DNA of 64,000 nt from Lepidodermella squamata (GCA_047495785.1 JBLDXI010000012.1:1178001-1242000), one strand, 5' to 3'; counted from the stretch's first letter, positions 39,538-50,619 are shown. Notes: generated by a model not told the origin, from the sequence alone. Program-made: numbers and translations.

Positions 39538-41025
39538 GTTGGACGATGAAGGAAAAAACCTTATGTAAAGTGTGCGCTATTCAAGATGAAAATTCGAATA
39601 ATGATGATAGCGTGGTTTAAATGAGGCCGTTCAAAGCAATAAAATCTCAATGCCCATAAAAGGTCATGTCAAAAAAGTAGAGAAGCACGCGCTAACACAT
39701 TTCTCGCACGTGCCAACGTGCTACAAACGGCCAAAATTGAAAATGGCGATTTTTTTAGAAATTAAGACCTTTCGAATGCCTAACCCAGGGGGGTAGAGTG
39801 AAAAAGCAGCATGAAGTGGAAAATGCGAAACGAGCTTCTCATCATTTTGACCACTCTTCATAGCCTTTCATCGAACTGAGGTTGAAATAAACTGTTTTCA
39901 GTTTTGGCACCGCCGATTTTGAAAATCAAGTCGCCGAGAGAAGATGAGAAACGATTTGAGCATAAATGATTCAGAGTCATACATGACAGAGGTGGTAATC
40001 GATTAAAAAATCAATAAATTAAAGGGAAAACTGCAAATAAAGCTTTTGAATGCCCGACGTTAAAACATTTTGCTGTTTGTTCGTTGGCCTGGGTTGTTTT
40101 TCGAAAAAACTCTTGCGAAATGAATGAATCCGTTCAGCAAATATGGCATGACTCTTCATATCAAATGTAGTTGCGGGATGCAAACTAGCAAAAGCATTTT
40201 ACGTTCTGACACGTTTTACGACAAATCCTACAAAAAATGCTACTGCTTTCCTTGCGGACGGTCTAAAATAAGGTTTATAAGGCAGGCAGATCGTAGAATT
40301 TGAATATAACTGATTACAAAAACCATGGATACAAGCAGGCAAAGATGATTGAACCTTCAAATTAACTTGATAGGTAGTTACTAAAAGGTTCTAATAGATA
40401 GTTTGAAAGAAAGCCGACGTTATATATGTCAGGTCTACAGCTGAAAACAAGGTCGCGCAATGAAACTATTTGTTGCCGAAGCGATATATTTGGTGTTGAG
40501 TGTCAGATGTTGTCATTTGAATCAGGTGTCAAATGCTGTCTTTTCATTGTGAGTGTCAAAAATTGTCGTTTGACAATGCCAGATGTCGTTTGCATTTGGC
40601 GCCGCAGCGAGCGCGCGTGGCTAGCGGCGGACGAATATCGGCTTCGGCAACAATTAGTTTTACCGGAAACTCTGAATTTTACCCAGCAACCTGATTTTAA
40701 TTTCAGAATTAATATTATTAATTTATTATCACATATTTTTTTTAATGTTTCTACCAGCAACTGCTCACCGGTTGAATTAAACCGACATTATTAGTGACGA
40801 GGTAAACGAAGGTGCGAACTGAAAGCTGCATGACACATTCGTTCACCTCATAAGCGGTTCCGTTCGGTTCAGCTAATCTGATTCAGCAAAATGATGGAAA
40901 AAAAATAATAAAGAGAATCTTCCCATTATATAGCTTGGGGAATCGAACCACCGCCCCATGTATTCCTAATAAGCAAATGACTCAGTGGTTAGATTCTATT
41001 ACCTTTGAGCTCTCCCAAATAAATA
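39538..41025. other. Upstream flank of beta-tubulin, no gene seen
   Basis: AT-rich with no exon-like frame I trust. A tRNA-like box B motif (GGTTCGATTCC, minus strand, near 40935) lies just left of the transposon-like element but has no matching acceptor stem. Confidence 0.45.
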
Positions 41026-41588
41026 CCGTATTTCTCGAAAATTTACCGCGGGCTATATTTATGAACAAATGATTTTTGATTCGGGTTGTATTAGGGAGTG
41101 GGGATATATACGGGTGTGCTGTTTAATTGCGAATCATCACAAAAAGCCGCGAGCAATTCGTATTAAGACGACGTTTTTAGATTGTTTTATTTGTCGATTC
41201 AGTGAAAAAGTGAAAAAGTTAACAATTTTTTGATCAACCAACAAAATCAATTATCAATAAAAAAAAAGTCAGGTTCACTTTCGTCATCGTTGAAATCATC
41301 CAGGCTGATGACTTGATCGAACGTGTCGTTTGATGCCATCTTCGAAGCCAGTAGCTCTCGGCCAGCAGCGCACGGCTTTCCATCCTTGAAGCGATAGCTA
41401 ATCACTGATTACGATAATGCGTCATTAATAAGGCTTTTCTTTTGTTCCAACGCATGCTTCGCCCAAATTAAAATAGCTGTGGTACAATTTCGAGGCCTGG
41501 GTTAAATATGAACAAACGATTTTTTCGTCGGGTTGTATTAGGGAGCGGGGATATATACAGGTGTGTCGTATATTTTCGAGAAATACGG
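41026..41588. mobile_element. Non-autonomous DNA transposon (TA target site, pogo/Tc1-like)
   Basis: A 563-bp element flanked by TA dinucleotides (41024-41025 and 41589-41590). The terminal inverted repeat CCGTATTTCTCGAAAAT at the left is matched by its reverse complement at the right. Inside each end lies a direct copy of GGGTTGTATTAGGGAGyGGG followed by ATATATAC, a sub-terminal repeat as seen in pogo/Tigger-type elements. The minus strand retains a short acidic frame (SLDDFNDDESEPDF) that could be the tail of a lost transposase. The coding region is otherwise deleted. Confidence 0.7.
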
Positions 41589-42106
41589 TATTTCTAAGCT
41601 AGTTTGGAAATTTGTTAATGACCTGTTGGTACTTGCAAGTAGAAATATGGGGAGAAATATGAGCATATGACTTATGAACCGTAGGGTCGGTTCCAGATGG
41701 GCCAAAAAGCGGCGAAAGTAGAAAGTTTCGCAGCGCGATTTCTGGTCCTGGTCTTAGTTCGGCTAGGTTCACCTCTTTGCTGGTTGGCTCTTATTTGTCC
41801 GCTTCCATTCACGTAGCAGTTTTCTAGTTCATGCCAGTTCTCCTTGTGCCTAAAAGTTCATCTCCGTTCATCATGACTACTAGCCGCTCATCAGATTCGT
41901 GCCCAGAATGTTGAACATACTTATTTAACATTTCGTAATCGGGAAAATATTGGTAAAAAATGGCCAAATGTTCATTAAAAAGCTTTTTTATCCTCCAAAT
42001 TTATTTTATTCGGCCTCATTCAACAGGATAACTCACAACTCACAATTCCAGAGAAAAAACTTTCTCCACATCCCGCCTTTCACGTCTGCATCCCATAGCG
42101 ATCGAT

Positions 42107-42797
42107 CTAGGGTTTGTAAAAGTAGATGTCACCAGGAGCAGGCATGGCAATTTTAGGTTCTTCACATTGGCGGTAGAATATGCAGTGCCCCGAGCTTTTT
42201 TTGGCAATGCCACGGCAACCCTTTATGAGCGTGTGGCAAAAAAAAGCGCAATCTGCGATCGTGTTAAAATCTGACGCTATGCCCATCGGGCCTGTGCACT
42301 TGTAGTCGACCGGCCATAATCGATTAACGTCTGAAAATAAGGGAAACTCGTCATCATGATAAATCGAGGACTTGATATTCCAGAAACGAATTTCCGTCTG
42401 GAAATTATTCAATGATATTCCGGTGAACTTACTTTCATTCTTCTCATAGACTTGAAAACCCTTAGGCACTTCGGCAGTCTTGTTAGTGCAGTTAGCGCCC
42501 CACAGGCTCAATTGGCAAGTTTTCGTCGCATTGTTGTGGGCAAATGCGATGCATGATCTGTTCAGCAGGCATGACTTCTCACATTCGGCGAAAGGCTGTT
42601 CGAGCGTTGAATAGACACTATCGCATGAGTATTTTAATCGTATGAAATTGGGCTTGCTTGGCAAACCAATCTTGTCCATGTTGCTTAAAGCAGCATCTGT
42701 TACACAGGTAAATCGTGCGTAACGCACCTTACAAGAAATACGCTCACTCACCAACCGCAACAACGAAACCTAACAGAAAAGCAAGCTTTGAAAACAT
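42107..42797 (-). CDS. Secreted protein with two PAN/Apple-like domains
   Basis: Three exons (42752-42797, 42433-42696, 42107-42330) join in frame to 177 residues. A signal peptide (MFSKLAFLLGFVVAVDA) leads. Domain one spans IRLKYSCDSVYSTLEQPFAECEKSCLLNRSCIAFAHNNATKTCQL, here described by its spacing: C, CEKSC, SC, TC. Domain two has YKCTGPM, DCAFFCHT, GCRGIAK and HCIFYRQC. Both have the PAN/Apple pattern of a central CxxxC with flanking cysteines and a hydrophobic strand ending in FY. The second intron is about 100 nt, longer than its neighbours. PAN/Apple domains bind proteins or sugars outside the cell; the partner here is unknown. Confidence 0.7.
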
Positions 42798-44314
42798 TTT
42801 CAACTAATTTTTCAAGAAAGCTGAGAGATATGCGAAATAGCTCGGGCAAACCGAGTTTTTATAAGCTTTTCGATTCTTCTCCGCGTTGCCACGTCAGCTT
42901 TTTACCCAATGCGATGTGTGCTAGTTATCCAGCTGGTTCGGCTTCTTCCACCTTGCACACACGCCGGTAGTGCTGCCTTGACGTCAATGGTATTACCGAC
43001 AGCGCCAATTTGACGCCAAGCGCCTTCGTTGTGCATCAATGCGTCGCTGGTATAATATCTGATGACGCACGTCATCTAGAAAAATCCTGAAGCTGACCCA
43101 ATTTTTTTATGTCGAATATTTTATTTCGATTATTTCTAAATATTTTATTTCGAATACAGCTATAAGTTGAAAGTAGCTCCCAAGTTCGTGTTCGTTTTGT
43201 TTTGCAGTGGCCGGACTGCAGTGGCAAGTTTATTATTAATCGACCAATAGCGTGCGAGCAGTTAATTTTCAACTGGCCTTTTTGGCCGGAGGAAACCACC
43301 TGGCTGTGCGACATAACAGCAGGAACACTGTGCACCTTTTGTGCACCTTTTCGCTGTTTTGTCGCGAAATAAAAAATTTGCTGTTTTGTCGCCGTACCAG
43401 AAACCCACCGCGGCAACCGCTTGCCGACTGAAAAAATGCCTCTTTTATTTAGTGGTGAGACCTACTCACCCTATTTTGTTCCTAGAATTGGGCTGGCAGA
43501 CCAAGCATCGGGAGTTGAAATTGAAAACGAAGTTAAGAATTCAGCGCTTCTCGAAAAACAGGAAATATCTCAAGAAATCGAGAACCAGATCTAAAGCGTG
43601 GTAACTTGGGTTCATTTTTGAATGAAAAATATTCTCTACAATAAATCATAATTAAATTTTCCCCTAATAATTGAATTAGTCGAGATTTGCGTCGTATGGG
43701 CAATATTGATGCGAATTTCAAATATTTGGGTAACTGCCATGAAAAATCGCGAATCCTAACCGACCTTTTGTCCATCGCTTAATGAAAAGATAAGATAACA
43801 TTTTTCCGCGGTCTGATTTTTTCGTAAAAAGCGAAAAAAGCTGGAGCCAATAACTTCGCTTTATTTTTATTTTTAATTATAAATATCAGGTGTTGTGACT
43901 GATTTGTCATCACGAGAAAATAAATCAAAATAAACGGAACATTCAAAGACGAGAAACTAGAACGAGCAGTAATTATTTGCTGCCTAGCAATTATGAGTAA
44001 ACAAAAGTCTATGCATCACGCGACTGGGATCCGGAGCTCAACGCGGTCAGCCGTGTGATTGTAAAAATTGCGATGAAAATGACCAATAATATAATCAGCG
44101 TAAATGTATTGCAATGAGCTGGTGCCGGTCGGTGCGAACTTTTCGAAATTTTTATAATAAAAATCAAATACACCGGAGGGAGGAAAAATGCTGTCCTGTC
44201 AACGGTAACCAAGGAAACGATCGTTATTTATACACACATCGGAAAAATTGGCGGTATCGTTATTCGAATGATATTCCTACAAGAAATGTACATATATGAC
44301 CTCATTATAATCGA
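42798..44314. other. Intergenic with a caveolin exon relic
   Basis: Between the PAN protein and caveolin 3 (divergent). Apart from the relic at 43691-43782 I see no exon or repeat. Confidence 0.5.
43691..43782 (+). pseudogene. Relic of a caveolin last exon (exon 4b type)
   Basis: About 90 nt align by eye to caveolin 2 exon 4b (36362-36451). Shared blocks include CGCGAATCCT, CCATCGCTTAA and a decayed TTTGGGTAACTGCC matching the WNIRVTVV segment. The frame has been disturbed and no partner exons surround it. It marks a lost caveolin copy between beta-tubulin and caveolin 3. Confidence 0.65.
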
Positions 44315-44877
44315 ATGTCTCGAGTAAGCCCTGAGCCTGGAGCTGATCAGAGTAGAAATTTTTTAGATCTGCAAGATCGCGATCCCAAAACAGTTCATGA
44401 TCCTCTGTTTTTCAAAGTTGGATTGAAGCACCAATTTTTGCCAATATAATTTTTGTTTATCAGGTAGCCTGGCCTGATATTTTTGCGGAGCCAGATCCTG
44501 GTGTTTATAGCTTTCCAAAAGTCTGGGCGGCATCATACGCAGTTTTCAACTTCTCGCGCCTATGGACCTATCGAATTTGTAGCGTTTTCGGCGTGCTATC
44601 GGCATGCTGTTTCGGCTTCGAATACGGCTGTACCGCCTGTTACACAATTTGGTGTTGCACTCCAGGTCTAAACGTTACACGGTTACAATGCTTTCCTGTG
44701 AAAATGGTATAAAAAATAATATCCTTCTTAATTTTTTATTAATCCAGTTTCTCTTTCAAGGGGCTAACAATTATTCTCGACTCGTGTCTTCAACCCTGCA
44801 TCAATGCTATTTCTTACTTATTTTATAACATCAGAGTGACTATAGTTAAAGGAGAGGCCAATAATGACGTCGTTTAA
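44315..44877 (+). CDS. Caveolin 3 of the window
   Basis: Exons 44315-44416, 44464-44706 and 44761-44877 give 153 residues. The N-terminus ends DRDPKTVHDPLFFK. The core reads VAWPDIFAEPDPGVYSF, then FNFSRLWTYR, the hairpin, and CYTIWCCTPG. The last exon gives LTIILDSCLQPCINAISYLFYNIRVTIV and the stop. The first intron uses a weak donor (AAA|GTTGGA) but is flanked by a good acceptor, and both sides match the other caveolins. Its intron positions equal those of caveolins 2 and 5, the ancestral pattern of the array. It is the first of four tightly packed same-strand caveolins spaced 50-400 nt apart. Confidence 0.85.
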
Positions 44878-44924
44878 TCGAAAATAATTGCCAACATTTT
44901 AGAATTTTTTTTTAACACCCGAAA

Positions 44925-45463
44925 ATGTCGATGACTTTGAACATGGAGCACCGTGATCCGAAAAAGGTCTATGACCCAGAGACATTTCGAGTCGCGTGGG
45001 AAACCGTGTTCGCCGAGCCTGACCCGGGTGTTCACTCGTTATCACCGATCTGGAGTGCCGCCTATATCACCTTCGACTGGGTTCGACTTTGGACTTACCG
45101 AGTACTTTCTATTTTCGGCGTTGTAGCCGCGTGTTGTTGGGGGTTCGAATACGGCTGTACAGGTTAGTGATTTATTCAATTTTTTTCAACCATGTTAAGA
45201 TTTTTCTTAAAATATAGCTTGTTACACAATATGGTGTGTTACCCCGTTCTTCCGGCTCTGTCAAATGCGGTGTATTCCCGTTAAGGCTGTGAGATTTTTT
45301 ATAATTTTTATATATATTTTTCATAATTCGATATTTTTTCCCACAGTGCATCACAATTTGCCTGGATACATGTTACAGACCATGTATCAACGTGTTTTCC
45401 TACTTACTATGGAACATTCGCGTGACAACGGCCAAGCAAGAGGGCCCTACCCAGAATATATAG
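44925..45463 (+). CDS. Caveolin 4 of the window
   Basis: Exons 44925-45162, 45218-45288 and 45347-45463 give 141 residues, starting only 47 nt after the stop of caveolin 3. Visible motifs: HRDPKKVYDPETFRVAWETVF, AEPDPGVHSL, WVRLWTYRVLSIFGV, CYTIWCVTPF and VFSYLLWNIRV. The intron between the N-terminal RDP segment and the core has been lost (FRVAW is contiguous), and a new intron interrupts the CTACYT codons. The very short spacing to caveolin 3 would fit a polycistronic unit, although each copy has its own apparent start. Confidence 0.87.
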
Positions 45464-45715
45464 TCTGTGATGTAAATTTTACTTCAAACCACAAATCATA
45501 GCCGTAATTTTTGTTAAAATTTCCTATCACGTGTTCATTTCTGCAGTAAAAATGAAAGGAGGAGAATTATTGATATGGTTGAAAAGAAAAACATTTGTCA
45601 TTCGCTCCTTGGTAACGTTAATCGATATTTGGCACCAGGAAACGAAGCCTGGCTACAAGCATCCGAAATGCATCATTTATTCGTATATTCAAGTTCCGCT
45701 CAACGTTAAAATACC

Positions 45716-46290
45716 ATGTCTAAGGTTAGCCCGAGTGAGTCTCCTATCAGTTCGATGGCGAACAGTCTCGACTACGGAAATCGAGACCCAAAAATCATTC
45801 ACGATAAAGAACATTTTCAGGTAAATAAAATAATTGTAGTGAACAAATTACCAAACAATTTTCCTTATTAAGGTGGACTTCAGTGACATTTTCGGTGAGC
45901 CCGATCCAGGGGTTCACAGTTTCAAAGGCGTTTGGAAGGCTTCTTACCTTGTTTTTAGCTACACCCGGCTGTGGACCTACCGAATTCTGTCGATTTTCGG
46001 CGTGATCAGTGCGCTGTGCTTTGGTCTGGAATATGGATGTACAGCTTGCTACATGATCTGGTGTTGCTGGCCATGCCTCAAGCTTAGCAACATTTGCGTC
46101 CTCCCAATTAGAAAGGTTCGAGAATTATTATAAAAAATCGGAAGAATTTCTTAATTAATTCTGTTATTTTCAACAGATATTCGAAATTTGCCTCAATACT
46201 TGCGTCATGCCATGCATCCGGGCTATATCTATGCTTTTTTGGAACATCAGAGTGGTTGTAGCAAAAGATGCTGGAGCCGCGAATGTTTGA
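45716..46290 (+). CDS. Caveolin 5 of the window
   Basis: Exons 45716-45820, 45873-46115 and 46177-46290 give 153 residues. Motifs: NRDPKIIHDKEHFQ, VDFSDIFGEPDPGVHSF, KASYLVFSYTRLWTYR, the membrane hairpin, CYMIWCCWPC, and SMLFWNIRVVV. The core signature has Gly in place of Ala (FGEP for FAEP). The last donor is a weak GTTCGA. Its intron layout is the same as caveolins 2 and 3. Cysteines around WCCWPC and in CLNTCVMPC are likely acylation sites by family analogy. Confidence 0.86.
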
Positions 46291-46617
46291 ACTGTTGAGA
46301 AAAAATGATGAAATAAAATTATCAAATAAAAGCATATTTTCAAATAATTTTCTTTTATATAAAATTGTCTATAAATTTGCCTGCCTATATAATCGGGTTA
46401 AAGCATCATATCGGAAATTAATGAAGAATCGATTAAGGCGATGGTATTAAATATTAATATGATTTATACCGACATTGACTGAAACATCTATTCTTACACG
46501 GCATTGTTCGTCTTCATATGATTTAGAAGGCAATCGAACGGCTCGGTTGCTGCAAAACAGTGCGCAAGGCGTTGCCCAGGGTGTGACATTACGTAGCAAC
46601 TATTTAACAAGGCGGCT

Positions 46618-46625
46618 TATAAATA
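46618..46625 (+). promoter_or_regulatory. TATA box of caveolin 6
   Basis: TATAAATA 67-74 nt before the start codon of caveolin 6, so this copy probably has its own promoter. Confidence 0.5.
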
Positions 46626-46691
46626 AAAAGCGCGTTGTACCTACACTTTACAAGTAAGCAAACACTTAGCTTTTTTCTGGAATTTTCCACC

Positions 46692-47189
46692 ATGACTGAA
46701 ATCGACGCTAGTCGTCTAAATTATGGCGAGCGAGATCCGAAAGAAATTCACGACCCAACCCAGTTTCAGGTGGCTTGGGAGGAAGTTTTTGCCGAGCCTG
46801 ATCCGGGCGTTCATTCGCTGAAAGGAGTCTGGCGTGCCTCTTACCTTGTCTTCAGCTACGTAAGGCTATGGACCTATCGACTGCTTAGCATCCTCGGCGT
46901 CATTCAAGCCTGCTGCTGTGGTATCGAGTATGGCTGCGTGGCTTGCACAAGTAAATTTATTTTAAATAATAAAATTAGCCCGACTAATTTTTCTTGATAT
47001 GTTATAGTTATCTGGTGTTGGATTCCGTGTTTGAAGTTGTGCCAAATTCAGCTTATTCCTATCAGGAAGTGCTTTTCGATTTGTCTCGATACATGTATTG
47101 CTCCGTGTATCCATGCAATGTCGATGTTGTTCTGGAACATTCGCGTTACCATGGCGAAAGACGATGGGAAAGGCGTCCAGCAAGTTTGA
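46692..47189 (+). CDS. Caveolin 6 of the window
   Basis: Two exons (46692-46950 and 47008-47189) give 146 residues. Motifs: ERDPKEIHDPTQFQVAWEEVFAEP, DPGVHSLKGVW, SYVRLWTYRLLSILGV, CTIIWCWIPC and SMLFWNIRVTM. Both ancestral introns are gone. Like caveolin 4 it carries the derived intron in the GCVACT segment, so 4 and 6 share a closer ancestor, with the C-terminal intron lost only in 6. It has the clearest TATA box and a downstream AATAAA at 47302. Confidence 0.87.
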
Positions 47190-47301
47190 ACATCGCTGCT
47201 TCGAATCGCTTATGTAGTAACTGAAATTATGATTTCCCCGTTAGGCTACTCGTTATTCTAAATATTGAGTGTAATATTCAACTAGTTTCGAATTTATCCT
47301 G

Positions 47302-47307
47302 AATAAA
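47302..47307 (+). terminator. Polyadenylation signal of caveolin 6
   Basis: AATAAA about 110 nt after the stop codon. Confidence 0.5.
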
Positions 47308-47532
47308 ATAGGGTAACAGCGCTATTTGAGATCGGTGTTCCGGAAGAATAAAAGTTGAAGGGGTGTTCATGCAAATTTAGCATGGCAAAATATATCTGAA
47401 AGAGGCAAAATGAATCTCAGCAGAGACAAATCCTTTTTTATTCCAATTTAATTTATCATAAATATCAATTGAGGCTTGTTGCTTCAATCATCTGCTCATC
47501 AGATTGAAAATGTTGAGATTGAGTTTCCAGCA

Positions 47533-48121
47533 TTATTTTTCTGCGGCGGCACCGGTTTCGACGGCGACCGAGTACGAGAAGTTGTTGGAGGCCGAGTAGC
47601 TGCCGCTCTTGCTGCCCTTGCGACCCTTGCCGTGCTTGCCACCGTGCTTCTTGCCACCAAACTTCTTGCCGCCGTACTTCTTGCCACCGTGGCGCTTGTT
47701 GCCATGCTTCTTGTTGTAGCCGCCGAAGGAGCCCGATCGCGAGTACGAGCCGGACATGGATCCGCGCTGGTGCACGCGCATGAACTTCTTGGTGGAGACC
47801 TTGCGGGTGTGCTTGTTCGTGCGGGCCGACACCGACGCGGACACGGACTTGGAGAACGAGGCACGGCGGTGCTTGCGCCCAGCGACGAAGGCCTTCTTGG
47901 CCGGGCGCTTCTTCATCGCGTGCTTCTTCGGCTGCCGGTTGTACGACACGCTGATGGAGACGCTCTTCGAGACGCTTTTGCCCTTGTTACCACGGCCAGC
48001 CTCAACGCTGGTGAAAGCTGAAATTGGAATGAACATAAATGCAATGGGAAGTAATGACATGAGTATGATTTTTACCAAGGCCCATGAGGGCGACAGCAGC
48101 CAAAACTAGGACGGCGCGCAT
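47533..48121 (-). CDS. Secreted basic Ser/Lys/Gly/His-rich protein, copy 1
   Basis: Two exons (48076-48121 and 47533-48017) give 176 residues. The signal peptide is MRAVLVLAAVALMGLA. The mature chain is very basic and low-complexity in ordered blocks. First come paired beta-prone Ser/Val repeats (SKSVSISVSY and SKSVSASVSA), each followed by a Lys/Arg/His-rich stretch (KKHAMKKRPAKK; NKHTRKVSTKK). Next are Ser/Tyr/Gly blocks (SGSYSRSGSFGGY), a GGKK/GGKH repeat region, and a closing SGSYSASNNFSYSV. There are no cysteines. I recognise no family. The composition recalls structural, matrix or adhesive secretions, or a cationic antimicrobial matrix; both are inference. The copy at 56505 is almost identical in exon 2. 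Confidence 0.75.
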
Positions 48122-48205
48122 TCTGATTTTTTGAATAGGACGGAAAAGAGGAAGTTTTAATTTCGAAGGATTGATGATGATGCATTTGCTTGAGATCTCT
48201 TGAAG

Positions 48206-48214
48206 CTTTTATAC
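48206..48214 (-). promoter_or_regulatory. TATA box of basic protein copy 1
   Basis: GTATAAAAG on the minus strand, about 85-93 nt upstream of the start. Confidence 0.5.
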
Positions 48215-48823
48215 GAGACTCTTTCATTTTCTGAGGCGCATTAGATTAGTTGTTGATTTCGAATTAGAAATTGACAATCGCCATGAAAATCATTAATGAT
48301 AAAACTCGATGATATTCTGTCAATAAGTCATGGCATCGACAATTCAAGAGGCTACGACTAGGTGGTTGAGAAATCACTGAGCACTGAGTGTTCTTAAGGA
48401 GTGCAGTTGATTATTGATCAAGAATTTTCGATCACACACGACCCTTCCGTACTTAACTACCAAGGTGAGTTTCTGGATTCTCCAGAATTTAAGTGCCAAT
48501 CCAGTCTGCTCTGGCGAAGGCTTGCCAATTCTTTTCCGTTTTTTTTGGACGAAAACCTAATTATTTAAAATCATCGTTGATATTAAAAATTAAAATAAAT
48601 TTTCGAGAAAAAAGAAACGAATGTAGAAATTGAAATGAATGACAAGCTGAATTTCTAACTTGAGCAAATGTTCACGTGAAAGCCATTTCACGTGGCCTTT
48701 AACCTGAAACCAAATAAAAAATTGCATCATGATCAAAACAACAAATGACCTGGGCCCACTGTCATTGCTATTTTTAGCATGTCTCACCCGTGCCAAAGCG
48801 CGCGCCAAAATCCGAACAAGCGC

Positions 48824-48830
48824 TATAAAA
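48824..48830 (+). promoter_or_regulatory. TATA box of sHSP 1
   Basis: TATAAAA about 105-111 nt before the start codon. Confidence 0.55.
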
Positions 48831-48934
48831 TCCGCTTGAACACGGGGCCAACTCATCATCAATCAATAGCATTTCTCAGCTTTCTAGCTTTCGTTTTGTC
48901 ATATTTTTCCGCTCGTATCTAATCATCTACAAAA

Positions 48935-50520
48935 ATGGCCTGCTCTTTCGCTAACAACACTTCGTCCGTCCTGTCGGCTGGTTTCGACGGTCTTGCTGCC
49001 AAGCTCGGCCAATACAACCAATCTGGTCTGGCTGGCATCAACGCCGCCTCGGCTGCCACTGGCTTCGGCGCCAACAGCAACGTCTTTGGTGGTGTTCTCG
49101 GCGGTAACGGTAACGGTAACAACTGGGCTGGTGCCTACAACAACGGCCTCGTCGGCGGTCAGATCAACGCCAACAACGTCGCTGCTCAGGTCGGCGCCAA
49201 GATCGGCGCCCTGATCGGCCAGGAGTACGGTGCTCAGCTCGGTGCTGCCATCGCCGGCCAGCTGAACGCCACCTTCGGAGCCCAGTGGGCCGCCCAGCTG
49301 GGAGCTGCCTACGGCGCCGAGGTCGTCGCCGACTTGGGTGCCCAACTTGCCGTCTTCGCTGCCGCCACCGGATTCGGCGCCCAGTCGACCGCCCAGCAGG
49401 GTGCCCAGTGGGGTGCTCAGGCCGGCGCCCAGTTGGCCGCTGTTCTGGCTGCCAAGCTCGGCGGACAGGCTGCCGCTGCTGGTGCCTTCTTCGCCAACAA
49501 CCAGGCCGTCGCTCAGATCGGCGCCGCGATCATCTCGCAGGCTGGTGCCAAGCTGGGTGCCTGCGTCGCTGCCCAGATCAACGGCGGTGCCTTCGGTGCT
49601 GGTGCCAACGTCGCTGGCAACTTCGGCGGCTTCAACGCCCTAAACAACGGTCTGTTCGGTGGCCTGAACAGCTACAACGCCGGCCTCTTCGGAGCCAACC
49701 AGTTCAACAACTTCGGTGGTAACGTCAACAGCTTGGCTGGTGCCTACAACAACGGCCTCTTCGGTGGTGCCAACAACTTCTCTGGCCTCTTCGGTGGCAA
49801 CGCTGCCTTCAACGGTCAGTTCTCTGGCAACCAGCTGAACAACTTCGGAGCCAACTCCTTCGGCAGCCTCTTCGGCGGTGCCAACACCTTCGCCAACCAG
49901 GCTGGTCTCTTCGGCGGCAACATCAACGGCCTCTTCAACTCGCAGGCTGCCGCCGACAAGCTGTACAACATCGCCTTCCGCCCGTCCAGCCAGGCCGAGC
50001 TCTACACCCTGACCAACCCGGTGCAGTACGTCGACAACCAGGGCAACCGCCAGCTGTTCCTCGCCTTCGAGCTCAAGGGCTTCAAGCCTGAGGAGGTCGC
50101 CGTCACCCTGAACAAGGCCGAGCGCGCCGTCGTCGTCGAGGCTGCCCACGAGGCCAAGGACGGCAAGGAGCACACCGTCGCCCGCAAGTACTCGCGCAAG
50201 TTCGTCCTGCCCGAGGTGAGCTATTGAATCATTTCCAACTTGAAATGCTTATTTTTCTATATTTTCAGACCCTCGCCAAGGTCGAACTGGCCAAGGTTGA
50301 GCTCAAGTCGCAGCTGAATGCCAACGGCTTCCTGACCATCGAGGCCGAGCTGCCGAAGCTGAGCGCCGAGGAGATCGCCAAGCTGCCGGTTTCGTCGTCT
50401 CAGCTGCTCAACGCCGCTGCTCTGAACAACAGCAACGTCTACGGCAACGTCTTCGGTGGCAACAACGTCTACAGCAACATCGCCAACGCCGTCAAGCCCG
50501 TCACCGTCAAGACCGCCTAA
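48935..50520 (+). CDS. Alpha-crystallin (small heat-shock) protein with Gly-Ala and GLFG low-complexity N-terminus, copy 1
   Basis: Two exons (48935-50215 and 50269-50520) give 510 residues, two to three times a usual small heat-shock protein. Residues about 85-225 are a Gly/Ala array with recurring GAQLGA / GAKIGA / GAQWGA units (glycine-zipper-like, amphipathic). Residues about 225-345 are Asn/Gly/Phe-rich with about six LFG motifs of the NGLFGG/AGLFGA type. The C-terminal part is an alpha-crystallin domain: FELKGFKPEEVAVTLN, VVVEAAHEAKDGKEH, ARKYSRKFVLPE and GFLTIEAELP. The intron lies directly after LPE. Small heat-shock proteins form large oligomers that hold unfolding clients. The prion-like N-terminus suggests assembly into condensates or fibres. 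Codons are strongly C-ending, implying abundance. Confidence 0.85.
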
Positions 50521-50619
50521 ATATGAAATCTGAAAGCCTAGGAGCATAGAAAAACTCTCAGTGAAAAGACTCGAACTAACGTGATTAACCAAGTGCGATC
50601 GGATTTTATTCAGAGATGC

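Larger units (their letters stand above)
48122..48934. other. Shared upstream region of basic protein 1 and sHSP 1
   Basis: The two genes are divergent, and this 0.8 kb contains a TATA box for each (48206-48214 minus, 48824-48830 plus). I found no clear heat-shock element triplet. Confidence 0.5.

Noticed and set aside
40925-41005. tRNA-like box A and box B on the minus strand (a second one near 54385-54445)
   Set aside because: Neither has a paired acceptor stem or a plausible anticodon arm, so at most they are SINE remnants; not enough to annotate.
48122-48934. Heat-shock elements upstream of the small heat-shock gene
   Set aside because: TTC and GAA triplets occur, but not in three alternating 5-bp units, so I do not call an element.
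49640-50173. Long open frames antisense to the small heat-shock, tubulin and basic-protein genes
   Set aside because: They arise from the strong C/G third-position bias of the real genes. They have no splice logic or family similarity, and they repeat in every GC-biased gene here.
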